The position numbers and the translations under genes are program-made. A model generated the notes under the pieces. It did not search any database and was not told the origin of the DNA. It saw only the letters and a program-made list of their open reading frames with translations. Below are positions 33,796-42,910 of a DNA stretch of 64,000 nt, in pieces (the stretch's first letter is position 1; the number at the start of each line of letters is the position of its first letter). The DNA is from Pseudomonas extremorientalis (GTDB taxonomy: Bacteria; Pseudomonadota; Gammaproteobacteria; Pseudomonadales; Pseudomonadaceae): assembly GCF_001870465.1 (NCBI RefSeq), contig NZ_MDGK01000031.1, forward strand, positions 124,001-188,000. The letters run 5' to 3'.

Positions 33796-34665
33796 ATGAG
33801 CCAAGTATTGGAAGATCTGGTGGACCTGCTGACCCTGGAGCCGATCGAGGAAAACCTCTTTCGCGGCCGCAGCCAGGACCTGGGTTTTCGCCAACTGTTC
33901 GGCGGCCAGGTGCTCGGCCAGTCGCTGTCGGCGGCCAGCCAGACCGTAGAAGAAGCGCGGCACGTGCATTCCCTGCACGGTTATTTCCTGCGCCCTGGCG
34001 ACGCGAAGTTGCCGGTGGTGTACTCGGTGGACCGCGTGCGCGACGGCGGCAGTTTCAGCACGCGCCGGGTGACGGCGATCCAGAAGGGCCACCCGATCTT
34101 CACCTGCACCACCTCGTTCCAGTACGACGAACAAGGCTTCGATCACCAGACCACCATGCCCGTGGTGGTCGGCCCGGAAAACCTGCCGTCGGAGCTGGAA
34201 CTGACCCAGCAACGCGCGCACCTGATTCCCGAGCACATGCGCGACAAGCTGCTGTGCCCCAAGCCGATCGAAGTGCGCCCGGTCACCGAGAAAGACCCGT
34301 TCAACCCGCAACCGTCCGACCCGGTCAAGTACGTGTGGTTCCGCGCCGACGGCGCCCTGGCCGATGCACCGGCGCTGCACAAATACCTGCTGGCCTACGC
34401 CTCGGACTTCGGCCTGCTGACCACTTCGCTGCTGCCCCACGGCAAGACCGTGTGGCAGAAAGACATGCAGGTCGCCAGCCTCGATCACGCGCTGTGGTTC
34501 CACGCCGACCTGCGTGCCGATGACTGGTTGCTCTACGCCATGGACAGCCCGTGGGCCGGCAATTCCCGGGGGTTCTCCCGAGGCAGCGTGTACAACCGCG
34601 CCGGGCAACTGGTGGCCTCGGTCACCCAGGAAGGCCTGATTCGCCATCGCAAGGATTGGGCATGA
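33796..34665 (+). CDS. tesB: Acyl-CoA thioesterase II (TesB)
   Basis: A 289-residue double-hotdog thioesterase that hydrolyses medium- and long-chain acyl-CoAs. Landmarks: ENLFRGRSQDLGFRQLFGGQVLGQSL, HSLHGYFLRPGDAKLPVVYSVD, GGSFSTRRVTAIQKG, ASLDHALWFHADLRADDWLLY and the C-terminal SPWAGNSRGFSRGSVYNRAGQL. The Asp, Thr/Ser and Gln of the active site fall in these parts. The start (MSQVLEDL) follows AGGAG by 6 bp. Its stop overlaps the ATG of the HAD gene (ATGA), so the two are translationally coupled. Confidence 0.94.
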   Translation: MSQVLEDLVDLLTLEPIEENLFRGRSQDLGFRQLFGGQVLGQSLSAASQTVEEARHVHSLHGYFLRPGDAKLPVVYSVDRVRDGGSFSTRRVTAIQKGHPIFTCTTSFQYDEQGFDHQTTMPVVVGPENLPSELELTQQRAHLIPEHMRDKLLCPKPIEVRPVTEKDPFNPQPSDPVKYVWFRADGALADAPALHKYLLAYASDFGLLTTSLLPHGKTVWQKDMQVASLDHALWFHADLRADDWLLYAMDSPWAGNSRGFSRGSVYNRAGQLVASVTQEGLIRHRKDWA

Positions 34666-35261
34666 GCCTGACAGAGGTTAAACATTGGGTGTTCGACATG
34701 GACGGCACCCTGACGGTGGCCGTGCATGATTTCGCGGCCATTCGCGTGGCCCTGGAGATTCCACCCGAAGACGACATCCTCACGCACCTGGCGGCGTTGC
34801 CGAAGGAGGTTGCGGCGGCCAAGCATGCCTGGTTGCTGGAGCACGAGCGTGAGCTGGCGTTGGAGTCGGTGGCCGCCGAAGGCGCGGTAGAACTGGTGCG
34901 CGAACTGGCCGGGCGTGGCTATCGCCTGGGCATCCTGACGCGCAATGCGCGGGAGCTGGCGCATATCACCCTGGACGCGATTGGCCTGGCGGACTGTTTT
35001 GCCATGGAGGACGTGCTGGGGCGTGACGATGCGCAACCGAAGCCGGATCCGGACGGCCTGCTGAAACTCGCGGCGGCGTGGGATGTGTCGCCAAGCGAGA
35101 TGGTGATGGTCGGTGATTACCGCTTTGACCTGGACTGCGGCCGGGCGGCGGGGACGCGAACGGTGTTGGTGAATCTGCCGGAGAACCCGTGGCCGGAGTT
35201 GGCGGATTGGCATGCTGAGGATTGTGCAGCGCTGCGCCAAATGCTCCAGCCCAGACAATAA
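34662..35261 (+). CDS. HAD-superfamily hydrolase (phosphoglycolate phosphatase-like)
   Basis: A 199-residue HAD phosphatase. Motif I is FDMDGTLT (nucleophile D12, acid D14), motif II is LTRNARE, motif III the lysine of DAQPKPDPDG and motif IV GDYRFDLDCGRAAG. The short cap of helices between motifs I and II puts it in the Gph/YbjI-like group; physiological substrate unknown. It starts within the tesB stop (ATGA overlap). A REP-derived hairpin follows the stop. Confidence 0.88.
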   Translation: MSLTEVKHWVFDMDGTLTVAVHDFAAIRVALEIPPEDDILTHLAALPKEVAAAKHAWLLEHERELALESVAAEGAVELVRELAGRGYRLGILTRNARELAHITLDAIGLADCFAMEDVLGRDDAQPKPDPDGLLKLAAAWDVSPSEMVMVGDYRFDLDCGRAAGTRTVLVNLPENPWPELADWHAEDCAALRQMLQPRQ

Positions 35262-35269
35262 AGACCCAC

Positions 35270-35299
35270 TGTGGGGAGGGGGCAATCCCCCTCCCACAT
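35270..35299. repeat. Single degenerate REP hairpin at a convergent junction
   Basis: TGTGGGGAGGGGG and CCCCCTCCCACA pair around CAAT in one tight hairpin, losing the GCTTGCC core of the other copies. It is a remnant or solo REP filling the gap between the HAD and hydrolase genes and likely works as a bidirectional terminator. Confidence 0.85.
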
Positions 35300-35300
35300 C

Positions 35301-36275
35301 TTATTGCGTGAACAGCACTTTCTGGCCTTCCGGCGACGTAAACATCCCGTCTCCGTCATGCCCCACCCCCGGCACTTCCACCAACTTATGACTCAGCTGC
35401 GGATGCCGCTGCTTGAGGTAGTCAAAGTAGTTGTGCCCACGAATCAGGCGGTACGCGCCCTGGGTCTCGGCGGCGCAGCTTTTGTCCAGCGCGGGGTGGT
35501 TCGGGTCGGTGTCCTGCTGGCCCAGCAGGTAGGTGATATTGCGTGACACGTAAGCCTGCTCGAGCTGTTGGGCGCTCTGGCCCTTGGCGTAGTCGGGCAG
35601 GTCTTGCAGGCCGTACTTCCAGTCGTTGAAGCCTGGGCAACGGGCGGTATCGAACTTCACCGGGCGTTGGGGGGTGAAGTAGGCGTAGGACGAAGGGTTG
35701 GCCACCACGTAACGCAGGCTGATGCCTTCGGTTTGCAGCAGCGGATGGTCGTGCCCGGTGAGGGCGAAGCGCTGCACCACCTGGCCGCCACCGGAGTGGC
35801 CGGCCACGACGATTTCCTTCAGCGCCGGGAACAGCGTGCGGTTGCCCAGGTGCTTGATGATCTGGTCGAGGGCGCCGTAGGAGCTGATGTGTCCCGGACC
35901 GGTGGAGGGCTCGCCGGCCATCCAGTCATTGCCGTTCCAGCGCAGTACCTGATTGTCCAGGTGGTTGCGCTTGACGTCGGACGTATTCAGAAACTGCGGC
36001 GCAATCACCAGTGTGTTGGCGCTCTGGCCTGCGTGCTCGGCGGCGTCTTCAGCGCTTTGCAGGTAGGTCTGCGCATTGCGCAGGCGGCCGTGCACGATGA
36101 TCAATGCGCGGGTGACCTGGGGCAGTGGCTGGCGCCAATCCTGGCTCAAACCGAGGCTGAGATCGCCGGCCTCCAGGTGGAAACGATGGGGGCTGACGTC
36201 CTTGACGCCGTGTTCGGCGGCCCAGGTTGAACACGTGACTAACAAGCCCAGCAGCAATCCCAAGCGTTTATTCAT
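35301..36275 (-). CDS. Secreted alpha/beta hydrolase
   Basis: A 324-residue protein with a signal peptide (MNKRLGLLLGLLVTCSTWAAE). The nucleophile elbow is VVAGHSGGGQVVQRFAL (GxSxG, Ser in GHSGG), and the acid and histidine are likely in VEVPGVGHDGDGMF near the end (GxGH). The ALIIVHGRLRNAQTYL region is the oxyanion-side loop. The family resembles secreted esterases of pseudomonads with no defined substrate. It overlaps the metallopeptidase gene unit: it starts 1 bp past that gene's stop, so they are probably one operon, the peptidase gene upstream. Confidence 0.87.
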   Translation of the reverse strand: MNKRLGLLLGLLVTCSTWAAEHGVKDVSPHRFHLEAGDLSLGLSQDWRQPLPQVTRALIIVHGRLRNAQTYLQSAEDAAEHAGQSANTLVIAPQFLNTSDVKRNHLDNQVLRWNGNDWMAGEPSTGPGHISSYGALDQIIKHLGNRTLFPALKEIVVAGHSGGGQVVQRFALTGHDHPLLQTEGISLRYVVANPSSYAYFTPQRPVKFDTARCPGFNDWKYGLQDLPDYAKGQSAQQLEQAYVSRNITYLLGQQDTDPNHPALDKSCAAETQGAYRLIRGHNYFDYLKQRHPQLSHKLVEVPGVGHDGDGMFTSPEGQKVLFTQ

Positions 36276-37163
36276 TCAAAGACTCTTGGCGGTAAACGTG
36301 TCGCATTGAGTGATCTGGCCCTGGGCGAAGCCGGTCTTGAACCAGCGAACCCGCTGTGCCGAGGTGCCGTGGGTAAACGAGTCCGGCACAACACGCCCCT
36401 GACCCTGTTGCTGCAAGCGGTCATCGCCAATGGCGTTGGCCGCGTTCAGTGCTTCTTCGATATCGCCGGGTTCCAGCCAGTTGAGGCGCTTTTGCGCACG
36501 GTTGGCCCACACCCCGGCGAAGCAGTCGGCCTGCAGTTCCTGGCGCACCAGCAGGCCGCCATCACCTTGCATCTGTCGACCCTGCTGGCGTGCGGCCTGG
36601 ATTTTCGACGAGATGCCCAGCAAGGTCTGCACGTGGTGCCCGACTTCGTGGGCGATCACGTAGGCCTGGGCGAAATCACCGGCGGCCTGGAAGCGCTGCG
36701 ACATTTCCCGGAAGAAATCCAGGTCCAGGTACACCTGCTGGTCAGCCGGGCAATAGAACGGGCCGCTGGCCGAGGTGGCTCCCCCGCAGGCGGAATTGAC
36801 CCGGCCACGGAACAGAATCAGTTTCGGATTCTTGTAGGCCAGGCCGTTTTCCTGGAACACCTGGCCCCAGGTGTCTTCGGTATCGCCCAGCACGGCGCGG
36901 ACAAAGTCCGCTTGCTCGTCGTTGGCCGGCGGCGCCTGACGTGTCTGCGTACTCACCGAGGGTGCCTGTTCCATCTGGCCGGTCAGTTGGCCGAGGATCT
37001 GCAACGGGTCCTGGCCGGTCAACCAGCCGATGCCGACAATCAGCACGATGGCCGTGAGGCTCAGGCCCTTGCCGCCCCCAAAGCGCATACCGCCCCCACC
37101 ACCGCCGCTGTCATCGCGGGCGTCGACCACGTTGTCGCTGCGTCGGCCTTTTTTCCATAGCAT
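36276..37163 (-). CDS. ypfJ: YpfJ-family zinc metallopeptidase
   Basis: A 295-residue protein of the neutral zinc metallopeptidase (YpfJ/KPN_02809) family. The start is MLWKKGRRSDNVVDARDDSGG, a glycine run, a membrane segment LSLTAIVLIVGIGWLT and a periplasmic domain with the HEVGHHVQTLLG zinc motif. QELQADCFAGVWANRAQ and GTSAQRVRWFKTGF follow as expected, and ACGGATSASGPFYCPADQQVYLD carries the paired cysteines. The enzyme's substrate is unknown. It is the first gene of a possible peptidase-hydrolase operon. Confidence 0.92.
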   Translation of the reverse strand: MLWKKGRRSDNVVDARDDSGGGGGGMRFGGGKGLSLTAIVLIVGIGWLTGQDPLQILGQLTGQMEQAPSVSTQTRQAPPANDEQADFVRAVLGDTEDTWGQVFQENGLAYKNPKLILFRGRVNSACGGATSASGPFYCPADQQVYLDLDFFREMSQRFQAAGDFAQAYVIAHEVGHHVQTLLGISSKIQAARQQGRQMQGDGGLLVRQELQADCFAGVWANRAQKRLNWLEPGDIEEALNAANAIGDDRLQQQGQGRVVPDSFTHGTSAQRVRWFKTGFAQGQITQCDTFTAKSL

Positions 37164-37216
37164 GGGGCAATCCTCTCGGTGAACGGTCCTACATTAATTG
37201 GGGAAGAGTATGGCCG

Positions 37217-37633
37217 TTAATCGCGGCAATAGCCTTCGCCGGTATCGACAATCAGGCAATCCTTTTTATCCGCCAACCATTTCAAACCGGTGGCTTCGCC
37301 GTCGCCGGCGCTCAATTGCTGGGGGCCGTCCGGGCGGGTAAAGGCGATGCCGTCTTCGTTGGCTTCACCTTTGAAGGTGCCGGAGTCGTCGTCATCAAGG
37401 CCATATTTCATGGTCAGAATGTAGTGACCACGGCCAATACTGTCGTCCTTGGCGATGGTGAGGTAGAGGCCTTCTACGCCGATCCACTTGCCGAGCCATT
37501 TGTCGGTGGGCGGCGTTGCCGGCACCAGGGTGGCCTGCACGGACGCCGGTGCCGGCTTGGGGGCTGGCTGCTCTTGCTGGTTGCACGCGGTGAGCAGGGC
37601 AAGGGCAGACAGGACAAAGAGGATTTTTTTCAT
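37217..37633 (-). CDS. Small lipoprotein of unknown function
   Basis: A 138-residue lipoprotein with the signal MKKILFVLSALALLTACNQQEQPAP (lipobox LTAC, then a proline-rich linker). The mature part has a beta-rich character (WLGKWIGVEGLYLTIAKDD, HYILTMKYGLDDDDSGTF) and ends with a cysteine pair (DKKDCLIVDTGEGYCRD) that may form a disulfide. I recognise no domain beyond conserved pseudomonad relatives. It lies 53 bp upstream of the YpfJ-type gene on the same strand. Confidence 0.83.
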   Translation of the reverse strand: MKKILFVLSALALLTACNQQEQPAPKPAPASVQATLVPATPPTDKWLGKWIGVEGLYLTIAKDDSIGRGHYILTMKYGLDDDDSGTFKGEANEDGIAFTRPDGPQQLSAGDGEATGLKWLADKKDCLIVDTGEGYCRD

Positions 37634-37817
37634 AGCAGCAAGGCCTTGATTAAAAAGTGTGCAACACGGCGGTCAACGTGCAGCGTTGGACTCGAATCCC
37701 GTGATTTAGTGCGCTGTTCGCACGGTGTTTGGTTATGCTCTAGGGGCAGACGCAGGCCCGGCTGCTAGATTACCGGGTTGAGTGCCACGCGTTCAGCTCG
37801 CCACGCAAGAGAATTCC

Positions 37818-38696
37818 ATGACTGTCAGCACCCCCCTTTCCGGCGTCAACCACCCCTTCAAAGGCATTTTGCTGATTGTACTGGCGACGTTCCTGTTCTC
37901 CAGCCATGACGCCTTGTCCAAATACCTGGCCGGGTTCTACCCGATCGTGATGGTGGTGTGGGCGCGTTACCTGGTGCACACCCTGTTGATGGCCGGCATC
38001 TTCCTGCCGCAATCGGGCTTGCGCGTGCTGCGCAGCAAACGGCCGGGTATGCAGGTGGTGCGGGCGCTGTGCCTGTTGGGCACCAGCCTGTTTTTCACCT
38101 CGGCGCTGCACTTCATCCCCCTGGCGGAAGCCACGGCGGTGAACTTCCTTGCACCGATCCTGGTAACGGCGCTCTCGGTGCCGCTGCTCGGCGAACATGT
38201 GACACGTGGCCAGTGGCTGGCGGTGATCTGCGGGTTTGTCGGGGTGCTGGTCATCATCCACCCGGGCGGCGAACTGTTCACCCCGGCGGTCTTGTTGCCC
38301 CTGTGTTCGGCGCTGTTCTTCTGCTTCTATCAACTGCTCACGCGCATTCTCAGCCAATACGACACGCCCACCACCAGCAACTTCTTCGCCGGCCTGTGCA
38401 ATACCTTGGTGATGAGTGCGATGGTGCCGTTCTTCTGGCAAGTGCCGACGCTGTGGCACGGCGTGTTGATGCTGGCCCTGGGCACCTGCGGGATGACCGC
38501 GCACTTGATGCTGACCCAGGCGTTCCGCTTCGCGGCACCGGCCTTGCTGGCGCCGTTTGGCTATTGCCAGATCGTGTTTGCGGGGTTGTTGGGCTGGCTG
38601 GTGTTCAACCACACCCCGGACCTGACCACGGTGGTCGGTATCGGGGTGATCTGCATGAGCGGGCTGGCCGCTGCCTGGCAGCAGCGGCGCCGGTAG
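37818..38696 (+). CDS. EamA-family (DMT) transporter
   Basis: A 292-residue ten-span transporter starting MTVSTPLSGVNHPFKGILLIVLATFLFSSHDALSKYLAG. Both EamA halves are visible, with PLAEATAVNFLAPILVTALSVPLLGE closing the first and a second beginning VLLPLCSALFFCFYQLLTR. Substrate unknown. GAGA before the ATG supports this start. It converges with the quinate MFS gene across 13 bp and is not obviously linked to it. The region before it, 37634-37817, has no gene and no strong motif. Confidence 0.86.
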   Translation: MTVSTPLSGVNHPFKGILLIVLATFLFSSHDALSKYLAGFYPIVMVVWARYLVHTLLMAGIFLPQSGLRVLRSKRPGMQVVRALCLLGTSLFFTSALHFIPLAEATAVNFLAPILVTALSVPLLGEHVTRGQWLAVICGFVGVLVIIHPGGELFTPAVLLPLCSALFFCFYQLLTRILSQYDTPTTSNFFAGLCNTLVMSAMVPFFWQVPTLWHGVLMLALGTCGMTAHLMLTQAFRFAAPALLAPFGYCQIVFAGLLGWLVFNHTPDLTTVVGIGVICMSGLAAAWQQRRR

Positions 38697-38709
38697 CTGA
38701 GACGGTAGA

Positions 38710-40044
38710 TCAAACGTCCACGGTAGGGATCTTGCGCGGTGCCATGAAGTACATCCAGGTCAGCGCAATGAAGTACATCGCCGGGATCAGGGTGAACAAC
38801 ACGGTGTAGTTGTTGTTCGTGACCGTGAGGATGTGGCCGACGATCTGGGTCATGAACATGCCGCCGATGGCCGCGCACATGCCACCAAAACCGAACACCG
38901 TGCTCATCATGTGCTTGGGTGTGTAGTCCATCACCAGGCTCCAGATGTTGGCGGTCCAGGCCTGGTGTGCGCCAATCGCCAGGGAGATGGCAAACACCGC
39001 GACCCACAGCTGGCTGGAACCGGCGGCCATGATCACGCCGACGATGCAGCAGGCAAACAGCAGCATCGACAGCAGCCGCGCCTTGATCGAGTTCATGCCT
39101 CGGCCGATCAGGAACGACGACAGAATCCCACCCCCCACGCTGCCGAAGTCGGCGGTCAGGTAGATGATGATCAGCGGGATACCCATCTGGGTCACGTTGA
39201 TGCCCAGGTTGTATTGCTGGTTCAGGAACGGCGGCAGCCAGTACAGGTAGAACCAGAACACCGGCGCGGTCATCGCGTAGGCGAGGGCGAAGGCCCAGGT
39301 GCCACGCATGCGCAGGATGCGGCTGAAGGGCACGCGGGGTTGTTCCGGTTCGACTTCCTGTTGCACGTAGTCCAGTTCGGATTGTTTGACGGTGGGGTGG
39401 TCTTCCGGGTTGAAGTACTTCAAGCCCCAGAACAGCAGCCAGATTCCGCCGAGCGCCGACATGCACAGGAACGCCGCCTGCCAGCCCCACACGTGCAGGA
39501 TCAACGGCAGCAGCATCGGCGTCATCATCGCACCCACGTTGGTGCCGGCGTTGAAGATACCGGTGGCCACTGCCCGTTCACCGGCCGGGAACCACAGGCG
39601 CGTGGTCTTGACGCAGGCCGGGTAGTTGGCGGCTTCGGTCAGCCCGAGAATGAAACGACAGACCATGAAGCCCACCGCCGAGGTGGCCAGGCCATGGGCG
39701 CCGGTGGCCAGGCTCCACAACAGGACCGCGCAGAAGAACACGCGTTTCACACCGACCCGGTCGATCAAGCGGCCCTGCAGCACAAAGCCGATGGCATAGC
39801 CGACCTGGAACCAGAAGTTAATGTTGGCGTAGTCCATCGCCGTCCAGCTCATCTCCTTGGCGAGGATAGGCTGCATCACGCCCAATGCGGCGCGGTCGAT
39901 GTAGTTGAGGGTGGTGGCGAAGAACACCAGGGCCAACATGCCCCAGCGCGTTTTACCCACGGCCAGGGCGCCGCGGATCTTGTCGCCGATGCCGGCGTGC
40001 GGTGTGCCCGGGCGGTCGGCCAGGACGGAGTTTTGCAGAGGCAT
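38710..40044 (-). CDS. MFS transporter (ACS-type), probably quinate/shikimate
   Basis: A 444-residue twelve-span major facilitator of the anion:cation symporter group. Landmarks: ATTLNYIDRAALGVMQPILAKEM (span 1), VFFCAVLLWSLATGAHGLATS, LGLTEAANYPACVKTTRLWFPAGERAVATGIFNAGTNVGAMM, and the second-half VWFWFYLYWLPPFLNQ-like span. The family moves organic acids such as glucarate, galactonate and aromatic acids. The adjacent dehydroshikimate dehydratase and shared control boxes argue for quinate, shikimate or dehydroshikimate. It is divergent from quiC across 219 bp. Confidence 0.85.
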   Translation of the reverse strand: MPLQNSVLADRPGTPHAGIGDKIRGALAVGKTRWGMLALVFFATTLNYIDRAALGVMQPILAKEMSWTAMDYANINFWFQVGYAIGFVLQGRLIDRVGVKRVFFCAVLLWSLATGAHGLATSAVGFMVCRFILGLTEAANYPACVKTTRLWFPAGERAVATGIFNAGTNVGAMMTPMLLPLILHVWGWQAAFLCMSALGGIWLLFWGLKYFNPEDHPTVKQSELDYVQQEVEPEQPRVPFSRILRMRGTWAFALAYAMTAPVFWFYLYWLPPFLNQQYNLGINVTQMGIPLIIIYLTADFGSVGGGILSSFLIGRGMNSIKARLLSMLLFACCIVGVIMAAGSSQLWVAVFAISLAIGAHQAWTANIWSLVMDYTPKHMMSTVFGFGGMCAAIGGMFMTQIVGHILTVTNNNYTVLFTLIPAMYFIALTWMYFMAPRKIPTVDV

Positions 40045-40151
40045 GAGGTCGTACCCGTTTTTTGAAATTTTTATGGTGTGTTCTGGGTCTTGTTACTGAA
40101 TCGATGGTGCGCAGCGGCTAAAAAATCGTCAATTCGCCAAAACGGCTTTGT

Positions 40152-40166
40152 GTTCGATAATCGCAC
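40152..40166. promoter_or_regulatory. PcaR-like operator between the MFS gene and quiC
   Basis: GTTCGATAATCGCAC. From memory this is the 15-bp box bound by Pseudomonas putida PcaR (IclR family) at pca promoters. A closely related palindrome is at 44400-44414 before aroQ. Whether PcaR itself acts here is inference. Confidence 0.6.
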
Positions 40167-40171
40167 CAAAA

Positions 40172-40185
40172 ACTAACCGGTTCGT
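40172..40185. promoter_or_regulatory. TetR-type palindrome and shared control element
   Basis: ACTAACC and GGTTCGT form a near-palindrome (6 of 7 pairs). The surrounding 23 bp (40171-40193) match the inverted sequence at 44353-44375 upstream of aroQ at 18 positions, ending in GTACATTTTA in both. It is a good candidate site for the TetR regulator encoded at 42243. Confidence 0.5.
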
Positions 40186-40263
40186 ACATTTTAATTGCTG
40201 TGAACAGTTTAGCGGCCAATAATTTGCCGTAAACAAGACGCGCCTAAATGCCGGGAGTCGCCC

Positions 40264-42165
40264 ATGCAACGCTCCATTGCCACCGTTTCCTTGAGCGGAA
40301 CCCTGCCGGAGAAACTCGAAGCCATCGCGGCCGCCGGGTTCGACGGCGTAGAAATTTTCGAAAACGATCTGTTGTATTACGATGGCAGCCCCCGTGAAGT
40401 CAGGCAAATGTGTGCCGACCTGGGCATTGCCATCACCTTGTTCCAGCCGTTTCGCGATTTTGAAGGCTGCCGTCGAGACCGCCTTGCACGCAATCTGGAG
40501 CGCGCCGAGCGCAAATTCGACTTGATGCAGGAACTGGGCACCGACCTGGTGCTGGTGTGCAGCAATGCCTCCGCCGATTGCGTGGGCGACGAGCGCATTC
40601 TGCTCGATGACCTCGGCCTGCTCGCCGAACACGCCGGCCGTCGTGGCTTGCGCATTGGCTATGAAGCGCTGGCCTGGGGCAAGCATGTAAATACCTGGCA
40701 ACAGGTGTGGGACCTGGTGCGTCAGGTCGATCACCCGAGCCTTGGTGTATTGCTCGACAGCTTTCATACCCTGTCCCTCAAGGGCGACCCGAGCGCCATC
40801 GCCGAGATCCCCGGCGACAAGATCTTCTTCGTACAAATGGCCGACGCGCCGATCCTGGCCATGGACGTGCTGGAGTGGAGTCGGCACTTCCGCTGCTTCC
40901 CCGGCCAAGGCGAATTCGACCTGGCTGGGTTCCTCGGGCCGATCATCAAGAGCGGCTACACCGGGCCGCTGTCCCTGGAAATTTTCAACGACGGCTTCCG
41001 CGCCGCGCCCACCCGTGCGAACGCGGCGGATGGCCTGCGCTCCCTGCTGTACCTCGAAGAGAAAACCCGCGAACGCCTGAAACAGGAAGCGCCGGCGCAA
41101 CCGGTCGAGATTCTGTTTGATACCCCGCCTGCCAGCGAATACGACGGCATCGAGTTCCTTGAATTTGCCGTGGACGAGAGCCTTGGCGCCAAGCTCACCC
41201 ACTGGCTGGAACGCCTGGGGTTCGTCAAGGCCGGGCAGCATCGCTCCAAGAGCGTGAGCCTGTTGCGCCAGGGCGATATCAACCTGATCCTCAACTGCGA
41301 ACCCTATTCGTTTGCCCACAACTTTTTCGAGGCCCATGGGCCGTCGCTGTGTGCCACCGCGATTCGGGTCAAGGACAGCGCCAAGGCCCTGGAGCGGGCG
41401 GTGGCGTACAAAGGCCAGCCGTATCGCGGCCTGGTCGGGCCGAATGAGCTGGAGCTGGCGGCGGTACGTGCGCCGGATGGCAGCCTGATTTACCTGGTGG
41501 ATCAGAGTGAAGGCGGGCTGTACGACACCGACTTCAACCTGCAGCCCGGCGTGTCATCCAGCGGCGGCTTGCTGCGTATCGACCATATGGCCATGGCCCT
41601 GCCAGCCGACAGCCTCGACAGCTGGGTGCTGTTCTACAAGAGCCTGCTGGATTTCGAAGCCGATGACGAAGTGGTACTGCCCGACCCTTACGGCCTGGTG
41701 AAAAGCCGCGCGTTGCGCAGCCGTTGCAGCTCGATCCGTCTGCCGCTGAACATCTCCGAGAACCGCAACACGGCGATTTCCCACGCGCTGTCGAGCTATC
41801 GCGGCTCGGGTGTGCACCATATTGCCTTCGACTGCGCGGATATCTTTGCCGAAGTGCGCCGCGCCAAGGAGGCCGGTGTGCCGCTGCTGGATATCCCGCT
41901 CAACTACTACGACGACCTGGCGGCGCGTTTCGATTTCGACGATGAGTTCCTCAGTGAGCTGGCGTACTACAACGTGCTGTACGACCGCGATGCCCAGGGC
42001 GGCGAGTTGTTTCACGTCTACACCGAACCCTTCGAAGGGCGGTTTTTCTTCGAGATCATCCAGCGCAAGAATGGTTATGCCGGCTACGGCGCAGCCAACG
42101 TGGCGGTGCGCCTGGCCGCCATGGCCAAATCGCGCAGCGGTGCGGTGCGCCAGGCGCGTTTATAA
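40264..42165 (+). CDS. quiC: Fused 3-dehydroshikimate dehydratase (QuiC)
   Basis: A 633-residue two-domain protein. Residues 1-270 are a sugar-phosphate-isomerase TIM barrel (MQRSIATVSLSGTLPEKLEAIAAAGFDGVEIFEND, FVQMADAPILAMDVLEWSRH, GPLSLEIFND); the rest resembles 4-hydroxyphenylpyruvate dioxygenase (VOC fold: FLEFAVDE, LLRIDHMAMALP, GVHHIAFDCADI, HVYTEPFEGRFFFEIIQR). Characterised Pseudomonas QuiC1 enzymes have this fusion and turn 3-dehydroshikimate into protocatechuate, using the first domain; the second is often inactive as a dioxygenase. GGGAG before ATG supports the start. It is divergent from the MFS gene and followed by the TetR gene after 77 bp. Confidence 0.93.
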   Translation: MQRSIATVSLSGTLPEKLEAIAAAGFDGVEIFENDLLYYDGSPREVRQMCADLGIAITLFQPFRDFEGCRRDRLARNLERAERKFDLMQELGTDLVLVCSNASADCVGDERILLDDLGLLAEHAGRRGLRIGYEALAWGKHVNTWQQVWDLVRQVDHPSLGVLLDSFHTLSLKGDPSAIAEIPGDKIFFVQMADAPILAMDVLEWSRHFRCFPGQGEFDLAGFLGPIIKSGYTGPLSLEIFNDGFRAAPTRANAADGLRSLLYLEEKTRERLKQEAPAQPVEILFDTPPASEYDGIEFLEFAVDESLGAKLTHWLERLGFVKAGQHRSKSVSLLRQGDINLILNCEPYSFAHNFFEAHGPSLCATAIRVKDSAKALERAVAYKGQPYRGLVGPNELELAAVRAPDGSLIYLVDQSEGGLYDTDFNLQPGVSSSGGLLRIDHMAMALPADSLDSWVLFYKSLLDFEADDEVVLPDPYGLVKSRALRSRCSSIRLPLNISENRNTAISHALSSYRGSGVHHIAFDCADIFAEVRRAKEAGVPLLDIPLNYYDDLAARFDFDDEFLSELAYYNVLYDRDAQGGELFHVYTEPFEGRFFFEIIQRKNGYAGYGAANVAVRLAAMAKSRSGAVRQARL

Positions 42166-42242
42166 CGGCGGTGCGGTGCTTTCTTTCGGGGAGCGTCGCG
42201 GCCCATAATCACGGCCTGCATAACACTGGCCGTGAGCGCACC

Positions 42243-42884
42243 ATGACCACCGAGGCACCTCGCAAGAGTCGTAAGAACAATCCGGAAAAGACCCGCGAAA
42301 ACATACTCCAGGAAGCCATCGTCGAGTTTGTCCAGCAGGGCCTTTCCGGCGCTCGCGTGGACGCGATCGCCGAGCGTATCCACACCTCCAAGCGCATGAT
42401 CTATTACTACTTCGGCAGCAAGGAGCAGTTGTACGTCGAGGTGCTGGAGAAACTCTACGGCGACATCCGCAACACCGAGACCCGCATGAACCTCACGGCC
42501 CTGGAGCCGCGTGAAGCGATCCGGCGGCTGGTGGAGTTCACCTTTGATCACCATGACCAGAATGTGGATTTTGTGCGCATTGTCAGCATCGAAAATATCC
42601 ACAATGCCGAGTACGTGAAGCGTACAGACACCATCAAGGCGATGAACAGCAAGATCCTTGAAGGGTTGGGGGAGACCTTGCGCCGTGGCGCCGAGCTGGG
42701 CTTGTTCCGGGAAGGGCTGGAACCGTTGGACGTGCACCTGCTGATCAACTCGTTCAGCTTTTACCGGGTGTCCAACCGCCATACCTTCAGTGAGATTTTT
42801 CAGATCGACCTGTCGGATGAGGCGGTTAAACAGCGGCATCGGGACATGATTTGTGATTCGGTGATGCGTTACCTCCAGGCCTGA
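42243..42884 (+). CDS. TetR-family regulator of the quinate/shikimate cluster
   Basis: A 213-residue repressor. The N-terminal helix-turn-helix is TRENILQEAIVEFVQQGLSGARVDAIAERIHTSKRMIYYYFGSKEQLYVEVL, with an all-helical ligand domain after it. It is directly downstream of quiC and likely controls it by sensing an aromatic or shikimate-pathway intermediate, possibly at the 40172 and 44353 sites. The basic N-terminus (PRKSRKNNPEK) may contact DNA. The start ATG is preceded by only a weak ribosome site; no better start exists. Confidence 0.86.
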   Translation: MTTEAPRKSRKNNPEKTRENILQEAIVEFVQQGLSGARVDAIAERIHTSKRMIYYYFGSKEQLYVEVLEKLYGDIRNTETRMNLTALEPREAIRRLVEFTFDHHDQNVDFVRIVSIENIHNAEYVKRTDTIKAMNSKILEGLGETLRRGAELGLFREGLEPLDVHLLINSFSFYRVSNRHTFSEIFQIDLSDEAVKQRHRDMICDSVMRYLQA

Positions 42885-42910
42885 AGTCTCAGGTTGGAAT
42901 GCATTTAAAA

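Noticed and set aside
37670..37720. tRNA-like TCGAATCCC string
   Set aside because: Only a T-arm-like fragment; no acceptor stem, anticodon or D-arm pairs could be found around it.
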